Source: Spirosoma profusum
GTDB lineage: Bacteria; Bacteroidota; Bacteroidia; Cytophagales; Spirosomataceae
Assembly: GCF_014699005.1 (NCBI RefSeq)
Contig: NZ_JACWZY010000005.1
Coordinates: forward strand, 1 to 64,000
Direction: 5' to 3'
Length of the DNA stretch: 64,000 nt
Shown: piece after piece, positions 47,240 to 56,536 of the stretch
Numbering within the stretch: the first letter of the stretch is position 1
Layout: the number at the start of each line of letters is the position of its first letter
The notes under the pieces: model-generated
What the model was told of the DNA's origin: nothing
Database searches by the model: none
What the model saw: only the letters and a program-made list of their open reading frames with translations
Program-made: the position numbers and the translations under genes

Positions 47240-47887
47240 ATGCTTCTCCCTTTTAATTTCCAGAACGATACGTACCTGGTTCTCGATTTCTCGGCCACCA
47301 ATCCAGATCTGGCTACGCTTGATCTGACTGATACGTCTGTCTTTACGAAATACGTCTTTGAAAAATTAAAAGCGGCCGGAGTTCGCGTGGGCGTCGGTGG
47401 TTACAACGAACACCGGGTCATTTACCGACGTAGCGCCCATTTTAATACGGATGAAGATCCGCGCGAAATTCATTTAGGCATCGACTTCTGGGCCGAAGCA
47501 GGAACGCCCGTTTTTGCGCCATTAGCCGGTATCGTGCACAGCTTTCGGGATAACGCCAACTTCGGCGATTACGGCCCAACCATTATCCTGGAACACCAAG
47601 ACAACGTAGCACAAAAGCCGCATTACTCGCTCTATGGCCATTTGACACGAACATCACTGGAAGGTCTTTACGAAGGTAAATCGTTTAAAAAAGGGGAAAA
47701 GTTAGGCGAAATTGGTCCCTACCCCGAAAACGGCGACTGGCCTCCTCACCTACATTTTCAACGAATGACTGATATGCTTGGTCTGAAAGGCGATTTCCCC
47801 GGTGTCTGCTCGCTACGTGACCGGGCGAAATTTCTGACGATCTGCCCCAATCCAAATGATTGGCTGGGGATCGAGGGGCTTCCTTAA
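47240..47887 (+). CDS. M23 family metallopeptidase-like protein
   Basis: A 215-residue protein with a complete M23 zinc core: His78 and Asp82 in HLGIDFW, and the HxH pair His170/His172 in PHLHFQ, with the intervening SLYGHLTR. The family cleaves peptidoglycan cross-links. Unusually, there is no signal peptide or lipobox in the first 40 residues (MLLPFNFQNDTYLVLD), so either the protein acts in the cytoplasm, it is exported by another route, or it has another substrate. Single gene. Confidence 0.85.
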   Translation: MLLPFNFQNDTYLVLDFSATNPDLATLDLTDTSVFTKYVFEKLKAAGVRVGVGGYNEHRVIYRRSAHFNTDEDPREIHLGIDFWAEAGTPVFAPLAGIVHSFRDNANFGDYGPTIILEHQDNVAQKPHYSLYGHLTRTSLEGLYEGKSFKKGEKLGEIGPYPENGDWPPHLHFQRMTDMLGLKGDFPGVCSLRDRAKFLTICPNPNDWLGIEGLP

Positions 47888-47892
47888 CGCAT

Positions 47893-47927
47893 TACGTATG
47901 CCATTCCGCGCAGGAATGGCATACGTA
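47893..47927. terminator. 15-bp hairpin between convergent genes
   Basis: A perfect 15-bp stem (47893-47907 with 47913-47927) with a 5-nt loop, containing ACGTA words. There is no clear U-run on either side, so termination is uncertain. It lies between the M23 gene and the convergent hydrolase gene. Confidence 0.5.
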
Positions 47928-47939
47928 GTAAATGCTACG

Positions 47940-48734
47940 TTAGTTTTTCAGGAAATCGACCACTGCTTTGGCAAATTCCGGCGTCCGCATGGCTCCACCA
48001 TGATTTCCGGGTACGATAACTAGCCGCGAACCGGGAATGGCATCTACCAGCGTTTGTGGGTCGCCGTTGTCTTTGTCCTGATCGCCATTCACCACGAGTA
48101 CAGGAATCTTGATTTTCGCAAGTTCGGCTTTACTGGTCACGGGCTGAAATTCCTGTAAACGAGCCAGCACAACCGTATCGGCTCCTGATTTTTTGGCGTT
48201 ATCGACGGCGGGTTGCAATTCAGGATGACTACCAGGTTTAGTTAAAGCTTCGAAGAAACTCCGGCGACGTATCCAGTTGGGATCTGAAAAATCGACACTG
48301 ATACCACCCATCACCGCCCGACGAACCTGTTTGTCCATAGTCAATAATTTTGCCGTCAGGATAGCCCCGCGCGAATAGCCTACTACGTCGTAATTACTGA
48401 GATTCAGGTGTTTCATCAAGGCCATTACGTCCTTTAATTCCGTGTTGTCCCGGTACGCTTCGGCGGCATGAGGTCTGTCCGATAAACCATTTCCGCGTAA
48501 ATCGAGCGTAACGACTTTGAAACCAGCATCGGCCAACGCCTGACGAACCGCTGACCGTTTCCAGCTCTCACTGTTGCTGATGAACCCATGCAACAGCACA
48601 ACAGGCTTCCCTTCACCGATAATGTCGTAGTGAATTTTTGTCCCGTCGAACGATGTAAAAAGTGGCTCGCGAGACGTTTGTCCATTTGCCCCAAGGGTTA
48701 TTAGCAAGCACGTAACGAATAAATAAACTTTCAT
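47940..48734 (-). CDS. Alpha/beta hydrolase, secreted
   Basis: About 264 residues with a signal peptide (leader to about residue 20). The alpha/beta-hydrolase core shows the oxyanion strand VVLLHGF, nucleophile Ser in VGYSRGA (about residue 121), Asp in NGDQDKD and His in PGNHGG. The substrate is not predictable; the family includes lipases, esterases and dienelactone hydrolases. ATG 48734 (fourth codon of the longest frame) is preferred for the leader. Confidence 0.83.
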   Translation of the reverse strand: MKVYLFVTCLLITLGANGQTSREPLFTSFDGTKIHYDIIGEGKPVVLLHGFISNSESWKRSAVRQALADAGFKVVTLDLRGNGLSDRPHAAEAYRDNTELKDVMALMKHLNLSNYDVVGYSRGAILTAKLLTMDKQVRRAVMGGISVDFSDPNWIRRRSFFEALTKPGSHPELQPAVDNAKKSGADTVVLARLQEFQPVTSKAELAKIKIPVLVVNGDQDKDNGDPQTLVDAIPGSRLVIVPGNHGGAMRTPEFAKAVVDFLKN

Positions 48735-48841
48735 TGGATGCATGGATTTGACTAATCAGCGTAAAAATCATTTGGTTAACGTAGTTAAGTCTAACCTTTC
48801 GCCATTCTACCGGGTTATCCTATCTATCACCTATTTACGCA

Positions 48842-49108
48842 ATGATTATGACTGCTTTTCAAGATGACGAAACAGCAACTGCTACGTCTCAAACGGGTTC
48901 GTGGGAGGACCGGATGGCGCCCGACCCGTTCAGAAACCAGAGTGGAGCCGCTATGGAAGATGATGAGGATGAAGTTGATGACAACGTAGCAGACGAAGAA
49001 GAATACGACGAGCCGCTCGACGAAGACGGTGACCCAACTGGCGAACACGACCATCATCAGGACGACAATTATTCTTTGGGAGGACACGTAACCCGATCAA
49101 GCAGTTAA
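48842..49108 (+). CDS. Small acidic disordered protein
   Basis: An 88-residue protein rich in Asp and Glu (blocks EDDEDEVDD and EEEYDEP) with a His-containing HDHHQDDN segment. No fold is evident and it is likely disordered. The next gene is a similar acidic protein starting 12 bp downstream of its stop. The function is unknown; metal buffering or stress response would be guesses. A second ATG two codons in is also possible. Confidence 0.5.
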   Translation: MIMTAFQDDETATATSQTGSWEDRMAPDPFRNQSGAAMEDDEDEVDDNVADEEEYDEPLDEDGDPTGEHDHHQDDNYSLGGHVTRSSS

Positions 49109-49120
49109 CAACGTAGCACT

Positions 49121-49357
49121 ATGAACACAACTGATAATCAGACCTATGATCCTGCGGAAGACGACAATCAGGGCGTTGTGCAGCTATTGGCTCAGGGCGA
49201 AACGGCAAAACCAGGAGCGGCTCAGGTGAAGCAAATGAGCCCGGAATCGGCTATGGGAGCAGATGATAAAAAAGATAGTGATTCACCTGAAGTTGAACGT
49301 AACAACGACGACGTACTGGCCGAAGACGTACCCGAATCTGGTGAGCAACTCACGTAA
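49121..49357 (+). CDS. Small acidic hypothetical protein
   Basis: A 78-residue acidic, probably disordered protein (DPAEDDNQGVVQLL, MGADDKKDSDSPEVERNND). It forms a tandem pair with the previous acidic gene. No family is recognised. Confidence 0.5.
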   Translation: MNTTDNQTYDPAEDDNQGVVQLLAQGETAKPGAAQVKQMSPESAMGADDKKDSDSPEVERNNDDVLAEDVPESGEQLT

Positions 49358-49411
49358 AGCGAATAAGCATTCGTTTAGTAGTTTTTAGACCATCTTTATC
49401 CAACGTAATAG

Positions 49412-49801
49412 ATGAACGCCAATCAGTTAGCTCAACTGGTGATACGTATTGGACTGGGTATCAATATGCTGATGCACGGTCTGGTACGTATTCCAAAACT
49501 TCACGCGTTTGTTGCGAAAACAGAACCTGGTTTTGCCCAAACCATTTTACCACCCTTACTAACCAAAGGATTTCTCTACACACTTCCTTTTCTTGAGTTA
49601 AGCTGCGGCCTTCTGATTCTAATCGGCGGGCAATTCAGCAAATGGGGGTATTTACTCGGCGGATTAATTATCAGTGCATTGCTGTTCGGAACAACACTCA
49701 AGGAAAATTGGGACGGCGCTGGTAATCAGTTAATTTATATCATTGCATTCTATCTGGCGTTACGTGGTCTGAACGATTCTGGGCGGGGGCGATTCCGATA
49801 A
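49412..49801 (+). CDS. DoxX-like small membrane protein
   Basis: A 129-residue protein with four predicted helices, matching the DoxX/TQO small-subunit group: RIGLGINMLMHGLVRIPKL at the start, then LLILIGGQFSKWGYLLGG and an NWDGAGNQLIYIIAFYLAL helix. DoxX-type proteins associate with quinone oxidoreductases or serve in thiol homeostasis, but the family is heterogeneous. It is on the same strand as the two acidic proteins and the lipoprotein that follows. Confidence 0.78.
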   Translation: MNANQLAQLVIRIGLGINMLMHGLVRIPKLHAFVAKTEPGFAQTILPPLLTKGFLYTLPFLELSCGLLILIGGQFSKWGYLLGGLIISALLFGTTLKENWDGAGNQLIYIIAFYLALRGLNDSGRGRFR

Positions 49802-49868
49802 TTTTTAACAAGTTTTACAACGGTTGGCAACGAGGATGAGTCCGTATAGGAAACCATCTACGTTTAAA

Positions 49869-50573
49869 ATGAAATCAACGTTGTTGTTAACATCAATTTT
49901 AGCAGTCAGTTTATTTAGTATCTCAGCTTGCAAACAGGACGACGTACCGACACAGGCTGGTCTCCCCTACCAATCCTCTTTTCAGCGCGACACCGATGGC
50001 TGGACAGCCGACATCACCGACTACGGTACAGCGCAGGAAAACATTATGGAATTTAAATCGGCACGGGCTGGTTTGCCTGCTCCCCTTGATTCCAGTCGCA
50101 AGTCGTTAATGATCGAAAGCATGAACCGTAGTGACGACGCCTTCATGTTCCTGAAAAAGAAAGTAACAGGTTTACAGCCAAATACCGATTATAAACTGGT
50201 TTTCGACATAGAACTAGCGTCGAAATATCCCGAAAATTCGATTGGTATTGGCGGATCGCCGGGAAGCAGCGTCTGGCTGAAAGTAGGGGCTTCGCCTGTA
50301 GAACCGGTAAAAGAGCTGAAAGACGGTTTTTATTCGCTTAATCTCGATAAGGGCGCTCAGAATAACGATGGAAAAGATGCGATACGTCTGGGAAACATTG
50401 CCAGCAGCGATGATACCGAAAAGTATACGCTCATCAAACGTAGCAATACTGAAAAACCGTTCGTCGCCAGATCGAACGAGAAAGGCGAACTCTGGCTGCT
50501 GGTCGGTACTGATTCCGGTTTCGAAGGACTAACGACGCTTTACTACAGCCGTATCAATGTGACACTCAATTAA
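49869..50573 (+). CDS. Lipoprotein of unknown function
   Basis: A 234-residue predicted lipoprotein. The leader MKSTLLLTSILAVSLFSISAC ends in a lipobox with Cys21, so the mature protein begins CKQDD. The mature domain has a jelly-roll-like pattern (YQSSFQRDTDGW.., a beta-sandwich often seen in secreted Bacteroidetes proteins). I start at ATG 49869; an upstream TTG at 49824 would put a charged stretch before the leader. Terminated by the palindromic terminator at 50596. Confidence 0.72.
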   Translation: MKSTLLLTSILAVSLFSISACKQDDVPTQAGLPYQSSFQRDTDGWTADITDYGTAQENIMEFKSARAGLPAPLDSSRKSLMIESMNRSDDAFMFLKKKVTGLQPNTDYKLVFDIELASKYPENSIGIGGSPGSSVWLKVGASPVEPVKELKDGFYSLNLDKGAQNNDGKDAIRLGNIASSDDTEKYTLIKRSNTEKPFVARSNEKGELWLLVGTDSGFEGLTTLYYSRINVTLN

Positions 50574-50595
50574 TTTCTGATTTACTCAACTTCCC

Positions 50596-50625
50596 GAATG
50601 CCACTACGTAGTGGCATTCTTTTTT
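50596..50625. terminator. Bidirectional terminator between convergent genes
   Basis: A perfect 24-nt palindrome (50596-50619) with an ACGT core and a T-run (50620-50625) on the plus side. It serves the lipoprotein gene (plus) and possibly the gene on the minus strand. Confidence 0.85.
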
Positions 50626-51277
50626 ATGGCTCAGGGCAATTGGCGAGTTCTGTTACGTTGTTTTTGTTATGTACGTGAGTCAGTTGCCAGCAATTGTCAT
50701 AGACATCGCTGTAGAAAATTTTGATTTGATACGTACTATCAGCCATCAAGTCCTGCAATTTGTCTAAAAAAGGCCCGCTCACATTACCTTTTTTGCGCCA
50801 TTGATAAATGGTCATCAGGTCGCCTTCCTTAATAGCAGTTCCCGATTCAACAACATCTTCAGCCTTGCTGGCTGCCCACCAATCATACCACACCGTCAGC
50901 AATGAATCTTTCTTGATTTCTTTCATCATTGCCTCATCCGTTATCTTAGGCCTATTGCTTAACTCATTAAACCGAAGCTCGCCTGCACCTAATTCCTTAC
51001 TTATAAAATTGACATAATCGGTAGACTCATTTTTGCCGTGACCAATGAGAATTTGACGAATAAAGGCAGGGCCAACTCCTTTATTTTCCAGCATGATATG
51101 TACCGAATTATCCTGTATCTGGTGGCGAACCTGTAAGTAAGGCAATACTGATTTCTGTTGCTGCTCACGCGCAATCTTTGTCTGAAAAATAGAAACAACT
51201 AAAGCAGCTAAACTTAGGAACGTAGCGGAAAGGCTGAGATGGAGTTCAATATTGATACGTTTCTTCGGTGCAGGCAT
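50624..51277 (-). CDS. Hypothetical protein with one N-terminal membrane helix
   Basis: A 217-residue protein with a basic start (MPAPKKRINIE), one hydrophobic helix (about 11-31) and then a soluble domain of about 180 residues, presumably on the periplasmic or cytoplasmic side. I do not recognise a family. Its end overlaps the terminator palindrome of the convergent gene. Confidence 0.6.
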   Translation of the reverse strand: MPAPKKRINIELHLSLSATFLSLAALVVSIFQTKIAREQQQKSVLPYLQVRHQIQDNSVHIMLENKGVGPAFIRQILIGHGKNESTDYVNFISKELGAGELRFNELSNRPKITDEAMMKEIKKDSLLTVWYDWWAASKAEDVVESGTAIKEGDLMTIYQWRKKGNVSGPFLDKLQDLMADSTYQIKIFYSDVYDNCWQLTHVHNKNNVTELANCPEP

Positions 51278-51420
51278 AAGTAGATAGACTATACACGTTG
51301 AGATGCCCGAAATAACGGAAAGTTTCCGATATTTGTCCAGCCTGCCCGGAACGTACCCGTTCAGCTAATTGTTAAAAATAAAGCACAACGGTGCAAAAAG
51401 GCACGTCATTAACCTAGACT

Positions 51421-52908
51421 ATGAGCAAGGACGCTGACATTTTAGAAAGCATAACCAACGCTGAATATAAATACGGATTCGAGACGCTGATTGAAGCCGA
51501 TGAGGCTCCCGTTGGCCTCGATGAGAGCATTATTCGTTTTATTTCTGCTAAGAAAAATGAGCCTGAGTGGTTACTCGAAAATCGATTGAAAGCCTTCCAG
51601 ATGTGGCAAGGCATGACCGAACCAAAATGGCCCAACGTTACGTATCCAAAGATTGATTATCAGGCCATTAAGTATTACTCAGCGCCCAAACAGAAGAAAA
51701 CTGTCAATTCGCTCGACGAAATCGATCCTGAGTTACTCGATACGTTCAACCGGCTTGGTATCTCGCTCAGCGAGCAAAAACGACTGGCTGGTGTGGTTGA
51801 TACAACAGATACCAATCCGAACGACCGCCCCCGTGTAGCTGTCGATGCCGTGATGGACTCGGTTTCGGTAGCCACTACGTTCAAGAAAGACCTCGCTGAA
51901 CGGGGTATTATTTTCTGTTCCATTACGGAAGCTGTTCACGAACATCCTGAGTTAGTTAAGAAGTATTTGGGTTCGGTGGTACCGGCAAAAGACAATTACT
52001 ACGCTGCCCTCAACGCGGCTGTCTTCACCGACGGGTCGTTTTGTTACATTCCAAAAGGCGTTCGCTGTCCAATGGAATTGTCGACCTATTTCCGTATCAA
52101 TGCCGCTGGAACAGGTCAGTTCGAACGTACACTGATTATCGCCGACGAAGGTTCGTACGTGAGTTATCTGGAAGGATGCACAGCCCCGATGCGCGACGAA
52201 AATCAGCTTCATGCAGCCGTAGTCGAACTGATTGCCCGCGCTGATGCTGAAATCAAATATTCGACGGTACAGAACTGGTATCCAGGTGATAAGGATGGCA
52301 AAGGTGGTATTTACAACTTTGTTACCAAACGCGGCATCTGCGACGGCCCGAACGCAAAAATCTCCTGGACACAAGTAGAAACAGGGTCGGCCATTACGTG
52401 GAAGTACCCGTCTGTAATTCTGAAAGGCGATAACTCGATTGGTGAGTTCTATTCGGTGGCCGTTACGAACAACATGCAGCAGGCCGATACGGGTACCAAA
52501 ATGATTCACATCGGCAAAAACACCAAAAGTCGGATTGTTTCAAAAGGTATTTCGGCGGGCAAAAGCCAGAATTCTTACCGGGGTCTGGTGCAGGTGCTGA
52601 AACGTGCCGAAAATGCCCGTAATCACTCTCAATGCGACTCGTTGCTGCTGGGCGATAAATGTGGCGCCCATACGTTCCCGTATCTGGAAGTCAATAATTC
52701 ATCGGCTACCGTCGAACACGAAGCTACTACGTCGAAAATCGGCGAAGACCAGTTATTCTACTGCAACCAGCGCGGCATTCCGAATGAGCAGGCTGTTGCC
52801 CTGATTATCAACGGTTACGCAAAAGAAGTTCTAAACCAACTACCAATGGAATTCGCCGTGGAAGCACAGAAACTGCTGGCGATTAGCCTGGAAGGTAGTG
52901 TAGGGTAA
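51421..52908 (+). CDS. sufB: Fe-S cluster assembly scaffold SufB
   Basis: SufB of the SUF iron-sulfur assembly system; works with SufC (ATPase) and SufD as a scaffold in the cytoplasm. The 495 residues carry the family core with [20 protein letters not shown] and the segment [19 protein letters not shown]; Cys414 corresponds to the conserved scaffold Cys. The length is normal. In most Bacteroidetes sufB is followed by sufC, sufD and sufS; here it is followed by a terminator and a convergent acetyltransferase, so its partners must lie elsewhere. The start ATG 51421 agrees with the family. Confidence 0.96.
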   Translation: MSKDADILESITNAEYKYGFETLIEADEAPVGLDESIIRFISAKKNEPEWLLENRLKAFQMWQGMTEPKWPNVTYPKIDYQAIKYYSAPKQKKTVNSLDEIDPELLDTFNRLGISLSEQKRLAGVVDTTDTNPNDRPRVAVDAVMDSVSVATTFKKDLAERGIIFCSITEAVHEHPELVKKYLGSVVPAKDNYYAALNAAVFTDGSFCYIPKGVRCPMELSTYFRINAAGTGQFERTLIIADEGSYVSYLEGCTAPMRDENQLHAAVVELIARADAEIKYSTVQNWYPGDKDGKGGIYNFVTKRGICDGPNAKISWTQVETGSAITWKYPSVILKGDNSIGEFYSVAVTNNMQQADTGTKMIHIGKNTKSRIVSKGISAGKSQNSYRGLVQVLKRAENARNHSQCDSLLLGDKCGAHTFPYLEVNNSSATVEHEATTSKIGEDQLFYCNQRGIPNEQAVALIINGYAKEVLNQLPMEFAVEAQKLLAISLEGSVG

Positions 52909-52935
52909 TTATCCCAGAAATATTTATGTGATTGG

Positions 52936-52964
52936 AGCCTCTGCGGAAACGTAGAGGCTTTTTT
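52936..52964 (+). terminator. Intrinsic terminator after sufB
   Basis: A 10-bp stem with one G-U pair (52936-52945 with 52950-52959), loop GAAA, followed by a T-run. It lies 28 bp after the sufB stop and confirms that sufB ends its transcription unit here. Confidence 0.85.
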
Positions 52965-53000
52965 GCTACGTTGCTGTGTATGTGCCAAAAGCTAATACAA

Positions 53001-53588
53001 TCAATCACCCAAAGGCAGATACATATCGTAGTTCAGCACATCGTTCGTGAATTGGCCTGCATTGATAAATCCATACTTTTGATAGTAATGCATGGCCCGC
53101 TGATTTCGATCCTGTATGCCACCCCATAAAATAATTCGTTGTTTGCCCATCGTTCGGGCAATAGCCAGCGACTTTTTCATCAGGTGATTCCCTAAGCCAC
53201 GACTTTGATAGTCATCAGCAATGGAAGGTGCAATCGAATAATCAGTTGCTGTATGTATGGGCATTCCCAGAGCCTGAAAACGAGCCGTATCCGAAGGCGT
53301 AGCTCCCGACAACAAGAGAAAATAGGCAATGATTTTTCCCGTGGCCGACGAAACAGCTACCAGCCGTACCACCTCCTCAGGATTTAGCGTCTTACAGATA
53401 TGTTCTACCGTTTCTACAATGAACGAGTGCGGAGCAAAATAACTTTTTGTCTGCTCAGATAAGCCACCGAAATAAGCCGTTAATTTAGCCGAATCGGACG
53501 ATTCCAGCAGCCGAATCGTGATTTGTTCGTCAAGTGATAAGCTGATCGTTTCGGGCGTAAACGGTGCTACAGTGAAAAGTGGGTTCAT
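53001..53588 (-). CDS. GNAT family N-acetyltransferase
   Basis: A 195-residue acetyltransferase of the GNAT superfamily. Its core includes YSIAPSIADDYQSRGLGNHLM (about 140-160, with the acetyl-CoA-binding RGLG loop) and the C-terminal NQRAMHYYQKYGFINAG strand-helix. The target is unknown. It is convergent with sufB and divergent from uvrB, 107 bp apart. Confidence 0.85.
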   Translation of the reverse strand: MNPLFTVAPFTPETISLSLDEQITIRLLESSDSAKLTAYFGGLSEQTKSYFAPHSFIVETVEHICKTLNPEEVVRLVAVSSATGKIIAYFLLLSGATPSDTARFQALGMPIHTATDYSIAPSIADDYQSRGLGNHLMKKSLAIARTMGKQRIILWGGIQDRNQRAMHYYQKYGFINAGQFTNDVLNYDMYLPLGD

Positions 53589-53694
53589 CGTTTTTAGTAA
53601 AGGGAAGGTACGGATTCACAACGTAGCAATTTAAAAACTCTCCTTGGAATCCAACTCAAAAATTCGTAAATTAGCCAGATTCTAAACGGCGCTA

Positions 53695-55713
53695 ATGAAC
53701 TTCGAATTAACCTCTGAATTTCAGCCTACCGGCGATCAGCCGAAGGCTATCGAACAACTCGTCAAAGGGCTCAACGAAGGCGAACAATCTCAGGTTTTGC
53801 TGGGTGTAACGGGCAGCGGAAAAACGTTCACCGTGGCCAACGTAATCGCTCAAACCAACCGCCCAACACTCGTACTCAGCCATAATAAAACGCTGGCGGC
53901 CCAGCTCTACGGCGAATTCAAACAGTTTTTTCCGAACAATGCGGTTGAGTATTTCATCAGCTACTACGACTACTACCAGCCGGAAGCGTATATAGCCACT
54001 ACCAATACATACATCGAGAAAGACCTCGCAATCAACGAAGAAATCGACAAACTACGGCTCTCTGCTACGTCGGCGCTGATGAGCGGTCGGCGCGATGTGA
54101 TTGTGGTGGCGTCGGTATCATGCATTTACGGCATGGGCAACCCCGATGAATTCAAACGTAACGTAGTGCCGATTGAGGTCGGAGCGCGATTGAGTCGAAA
54201 TCAGTTTCTGCATCAGCTCGTCAGCATTTTGTACAGCCGCACCGAAGGCGAATTTGGGCGGGGAACATTCCGCGTGAAGGGAGATACAGTCGACCTCTAC
54301 GTTGCGTATGCTGATTTTGCCTATCGGGTTATCTTCTTTGGCGATGAAATCGAAACCATCCAACGTATCGATCCATCGACAGGCCGAAAGATTTCAGACG
54401 AGCGTTACGTTACTATTTTCCCGGCTAACCTATTCGTTACCAGTAGCGAGACCATGCAGAGCGCTATTCATCAAATTCAGGACGATATGGTGACGCAGAT
54501 ACGTTATTTCGAATCCGACTTTCGTGAAATGGAAGCTACGCGGATTCGGGAACGTACTGAATTTGATCTCGAAATGATGCGTGAACTGGGCTATTGTTCT
54601 GGTATCGAAAACTACTCCCGTTACTTCGACCGCCGTATGCCCGGTCAGCGACCTTTCTGCCTGCTCGATTATTTTCCAGATGATTTCCTGTTGGTCGTTG
54701 ACGAAAGTCACGTAACGATTCCGCAGATACGAGCCATGTGGGGTGGCGACCGTTCTCGTAAAACGGCACTGGTCGATTATGGTTTCCGGCTTCCATCGGC
54801 AATGGACAACCGACCACTGACATTTCAGGAATTTGAAGATTTGTCGGGACAGTCAATCTTCGTGTCAGCTACCCCATCCGACTATGAATTACGACGTAGT
54901 GAAGGCGTTGTGATTGAGCAGCTTATTCGGCCAACTGGCCTTCTCGATCCAGAAATTGAAGTACGTCCCAGCCTGAACCAGATTGACGACCTGCTTGAAT
55001 CCATCGACAGTCGGGTAAAAAGTCACGAACGGGTATTGGTCACTACGTTGACCAAACGGATGGCCGAAGAACTGACCAAATACCTTGACCGAGTCGGCAT
55101 TAAAACGCGCTACATTCACTCCGAAGTCAAAACGCTGGACCGGGTTGAAATTCTGCGGGATTTGCGCCTGGGTAATTTTGACGTATTGGTCGGTGTGAAC
55201 CTGCTACGTGAAGGTCTTGACCTTCCTGAAGTATCTCTGGTAGCCATTATGGACGCTGACAAAGAAGGTTTTCTGCGGGATATCCGTTCGCTGATTCAGA
55301 CCATCGGCCGGGCCGCCCGTAATGCTAACGGCAAGGTGATTATGTATGCCGATACCATCACCGGTTCTATGCAGAAAGCCATTGATGAAACGAACCGTCG
55401 TCGGGCGATTCAGATGGAATACAATGCTGATAATGGTATCACACCGACGACAGTATTAAAATCCCGAGAAGCTATATTGGGTCAAACCAAAGTGGCCGAC
55501 TCGAAGGTGAAGCACGTTTATATTGAACCTGAAGAGATTCGCATTGCGGCCGATCCGGTGGTACGGTACATGGGTAAAAGTGATCTGGAAAAATTAATTA
55601 CTGAAACACAATCGAAAATGGAACGAGCCGCCAAAGACCTCGACTTTCTGGAAGCCGCCCGACTTCGGGATGAGTTGTTTCAGTTACGCGATAAGCTGAA
55701 GCAGGAAGCATAA
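53695..55713 (+). CDS. uvrB: Excinuclease ABC subunit B
   Basis: DNA repair helicase-like subunit of the UvrABC nucleotide-excision repair system. The 672 residues show Walker [10 protein letters not shown] (Lys43), the beta-hairpin [13 protein letters not shown], helicase motifs ([32 protein letters not shown]) and a C-terminal UVR domain for UvrC binding ([20 protein letters not shown]). The length is normal. Single gene in its own unit. Confidence 0.98.
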   Translation: MNFELTSEFQPTGDQPKAIEQLVKGLNEGEQSQVLLGVTGSGKTFTVANVIAQTNRPTLVLSHNKTLAAQLYGEFKQFFPNNAVEYFISYYDYYQPEAYIATTNTYIEKDLAINEEIDKLRLSATSALMSGRRDVIVVASVSCIYGMGNPDEFKRNVVPIEVGARLSRNQFLHQLVSILYSRTEGEFGRGTFRVKGDTVDLYVAYADFAYRVIFFGDEIETIQRIDPSTGRKISDERYVTIFPANLFVTSSETMQSAIHQIQDDMVTQIRYFESDFREMEATRIRERTEFDLEMMRELGYCSGIENYSRYFDRRMPGQRPFCLLDYFPDDFLLVVDESHVTIPQIRAMWGGDRSRKTALVDYGFRLPSAMDNRPLTFQEFEDLSGQSIFVSATPSDYELRRSEGVVIEQLIRPTGLLDPEIEVRPSLNQIDDLLESIDSRVKSHERVLVTTLTKRMAEELTKYLDRVGIKTRYIHSEVKTLDRVEILRDLRLGNFDVLVGVNLLREGLDLPEVSLVAIMDADKEGFLRDIRSLIQTIGRAARNANGKVIMYADTITGSMQKAIDETNRRRAIQMEYNADNGITPTTVLKSREAILGQTKVADSKVKHVYIEPEEIRIAADPVVRYMGKSDLEKLITETQSKMERAAKDLDFLEAARLRDELFQLRDKLKQEA

Positions 55714-55728
55714 GTATCGGGCTTACCA

Positions 55729-55761
55729 TTTGTTTGGCTGCAAAAGCGAAGGATATCTTTG
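55729..55761 (+). promoter_or_regulatory. Bacteroidetes-type promoter downstream of uvrB
   Basis: The -33-like TTTG occurs at 55729-55732 (and again at 55733-55736), and an exact TATCTTTG -7 box at 55754-55761. The spacing is 21 (or 17) bp, close to the typical 19-21. This is the best promoter match in the window. It is not near a protein start and points to the hairpin unit that follows. Confidence 0.65.
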
Positions 55762-55767
55762 CAATGG

Positions 55768-55850
55768 CTGGGGAGAGATCCTCGACCGTTATTTGAGGTA
55801 ATACGTCCGGTCCCGGCGGGGCACCGCGGATAGTATTACCTCATTGTATT
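55768..55850 (+). ncRNA. Candidate small structured RNA or 5' leader hairpin
   Basis: Transcription from the promoter at 55754 would start near 55768. The transcript folds into a perfect 11-bp stem (55794-55804 with 55833-55843), capped by a GC-rich inner hairpin (55805-55832), and then meets a T-rich stretch (about 55844-55851), as a short RNA of about 80 nt with a terminator would. An alternative pairing of CCTC at 55780-55783 with GAGG at 55795-55798 would compete with the long stem, as in an attenuator. It does not match tmRNA, SRP RNA or 6S features that I can recall. It could equally be the leader of the DUF2911 gene. Confidence 0.35.
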
Positions 55851-55996
55851 TTACAGCCTACAAACAAGGATGAGCAAAATAAGTTGATAGTTATGGGAAC
55901 CGAACGCTAATACGTAGGTAGCAATGCTACGTCGGTAGAGCAAATAACGAATTATTCCTACCTTGCAGTCTGTCCGGTTAAAACCCTCTCACTTCC

Positions 55997-56524
55997 ATGA
56001 AACGTATTTTTACTATCCTCGGCATCATCGCTGCTGTCATACTGATTGGCCTGTTTTCACTACGTAGCTGGACCAAATCCAGTAGCCCAGAAGCCATTAC
56101 AGAAGTCGATCAGAACGGCCTGAAAATTAAAGTGACCTATTGCCGACCTTATAAAAAAGGGCGGGAGATTTTCGGCGGTTTGGTACCTTACGGAAAGGTC
56201 TGGCGAACAGGAGCAAACGAAGCGACTGTCATTGAATTAGGTCAGGACGTAACGGTTGCCGGCCAGCCTTTAAAAGCGGGCAATTATTCATTCTGGACTA
56301 TTCCTTCACAGCAAGGCTGGATTGCTATTTTCAACAGCGAAACCGGTCAGTGGGGTACCAATTACGATCAATCCAAAGACGTATTGCGCGTGCCAGTTGT
56401 ATCCCGCCAGCACACGCCTATGGCCGAGCAATTCACCATCAATCTGATACCAGCCACTAATGGTGCGGACATGATGCTGATCTGGGACACAACCGAAGCA
56501 ACGGTGCCGTTTCAGCGACGATAA
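55997..56524 (+). CDS. DUF2911 domain protein, membrane-anchored
   Basis: A 175-residue protein with one N-terminal membrane helix (about 5-22), followed by a DUF2911 domain with the motifs VTYCRPYKKGREIFGGLVPYGKVWRTGANEAT and AGNYSFWTIPSQQGW. The function is unknown for the family; similar genes are common and secreted in Bacteroidetes. It is convergent with the esterase gene (12 bp between stops) and follows the candidate RNA region. Confidence 0.85.
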   Translation: MKRIFTILGIIAAVILIGLFSLRSWTKSSSPEAITEVDQNGLKIKVTYCRPYKKGREIFGGLVPYGKVWRTGANEATVIELGQDVTVAGQPLKAGNYSFWTIPSQQGWIAIFNSETGQWGTNYDQSKDVLRVPVVSRQHTPMAEQFTINLIPATNGADMMLIWDTTEATVPFQRR

Positions 56525-56536
56525 TCAATTTTGTCG

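Noticed and set aside
55768-55850. SRP RNA, tmRNA or 6S RNA as the identity of the hairpin region.
   Set aside because: The conserved SRP apical loop (GGAAGCAGCC-type) is absent, there is no tRNA-like end or tag frame for tmRNA, and the length is too short for 6S.
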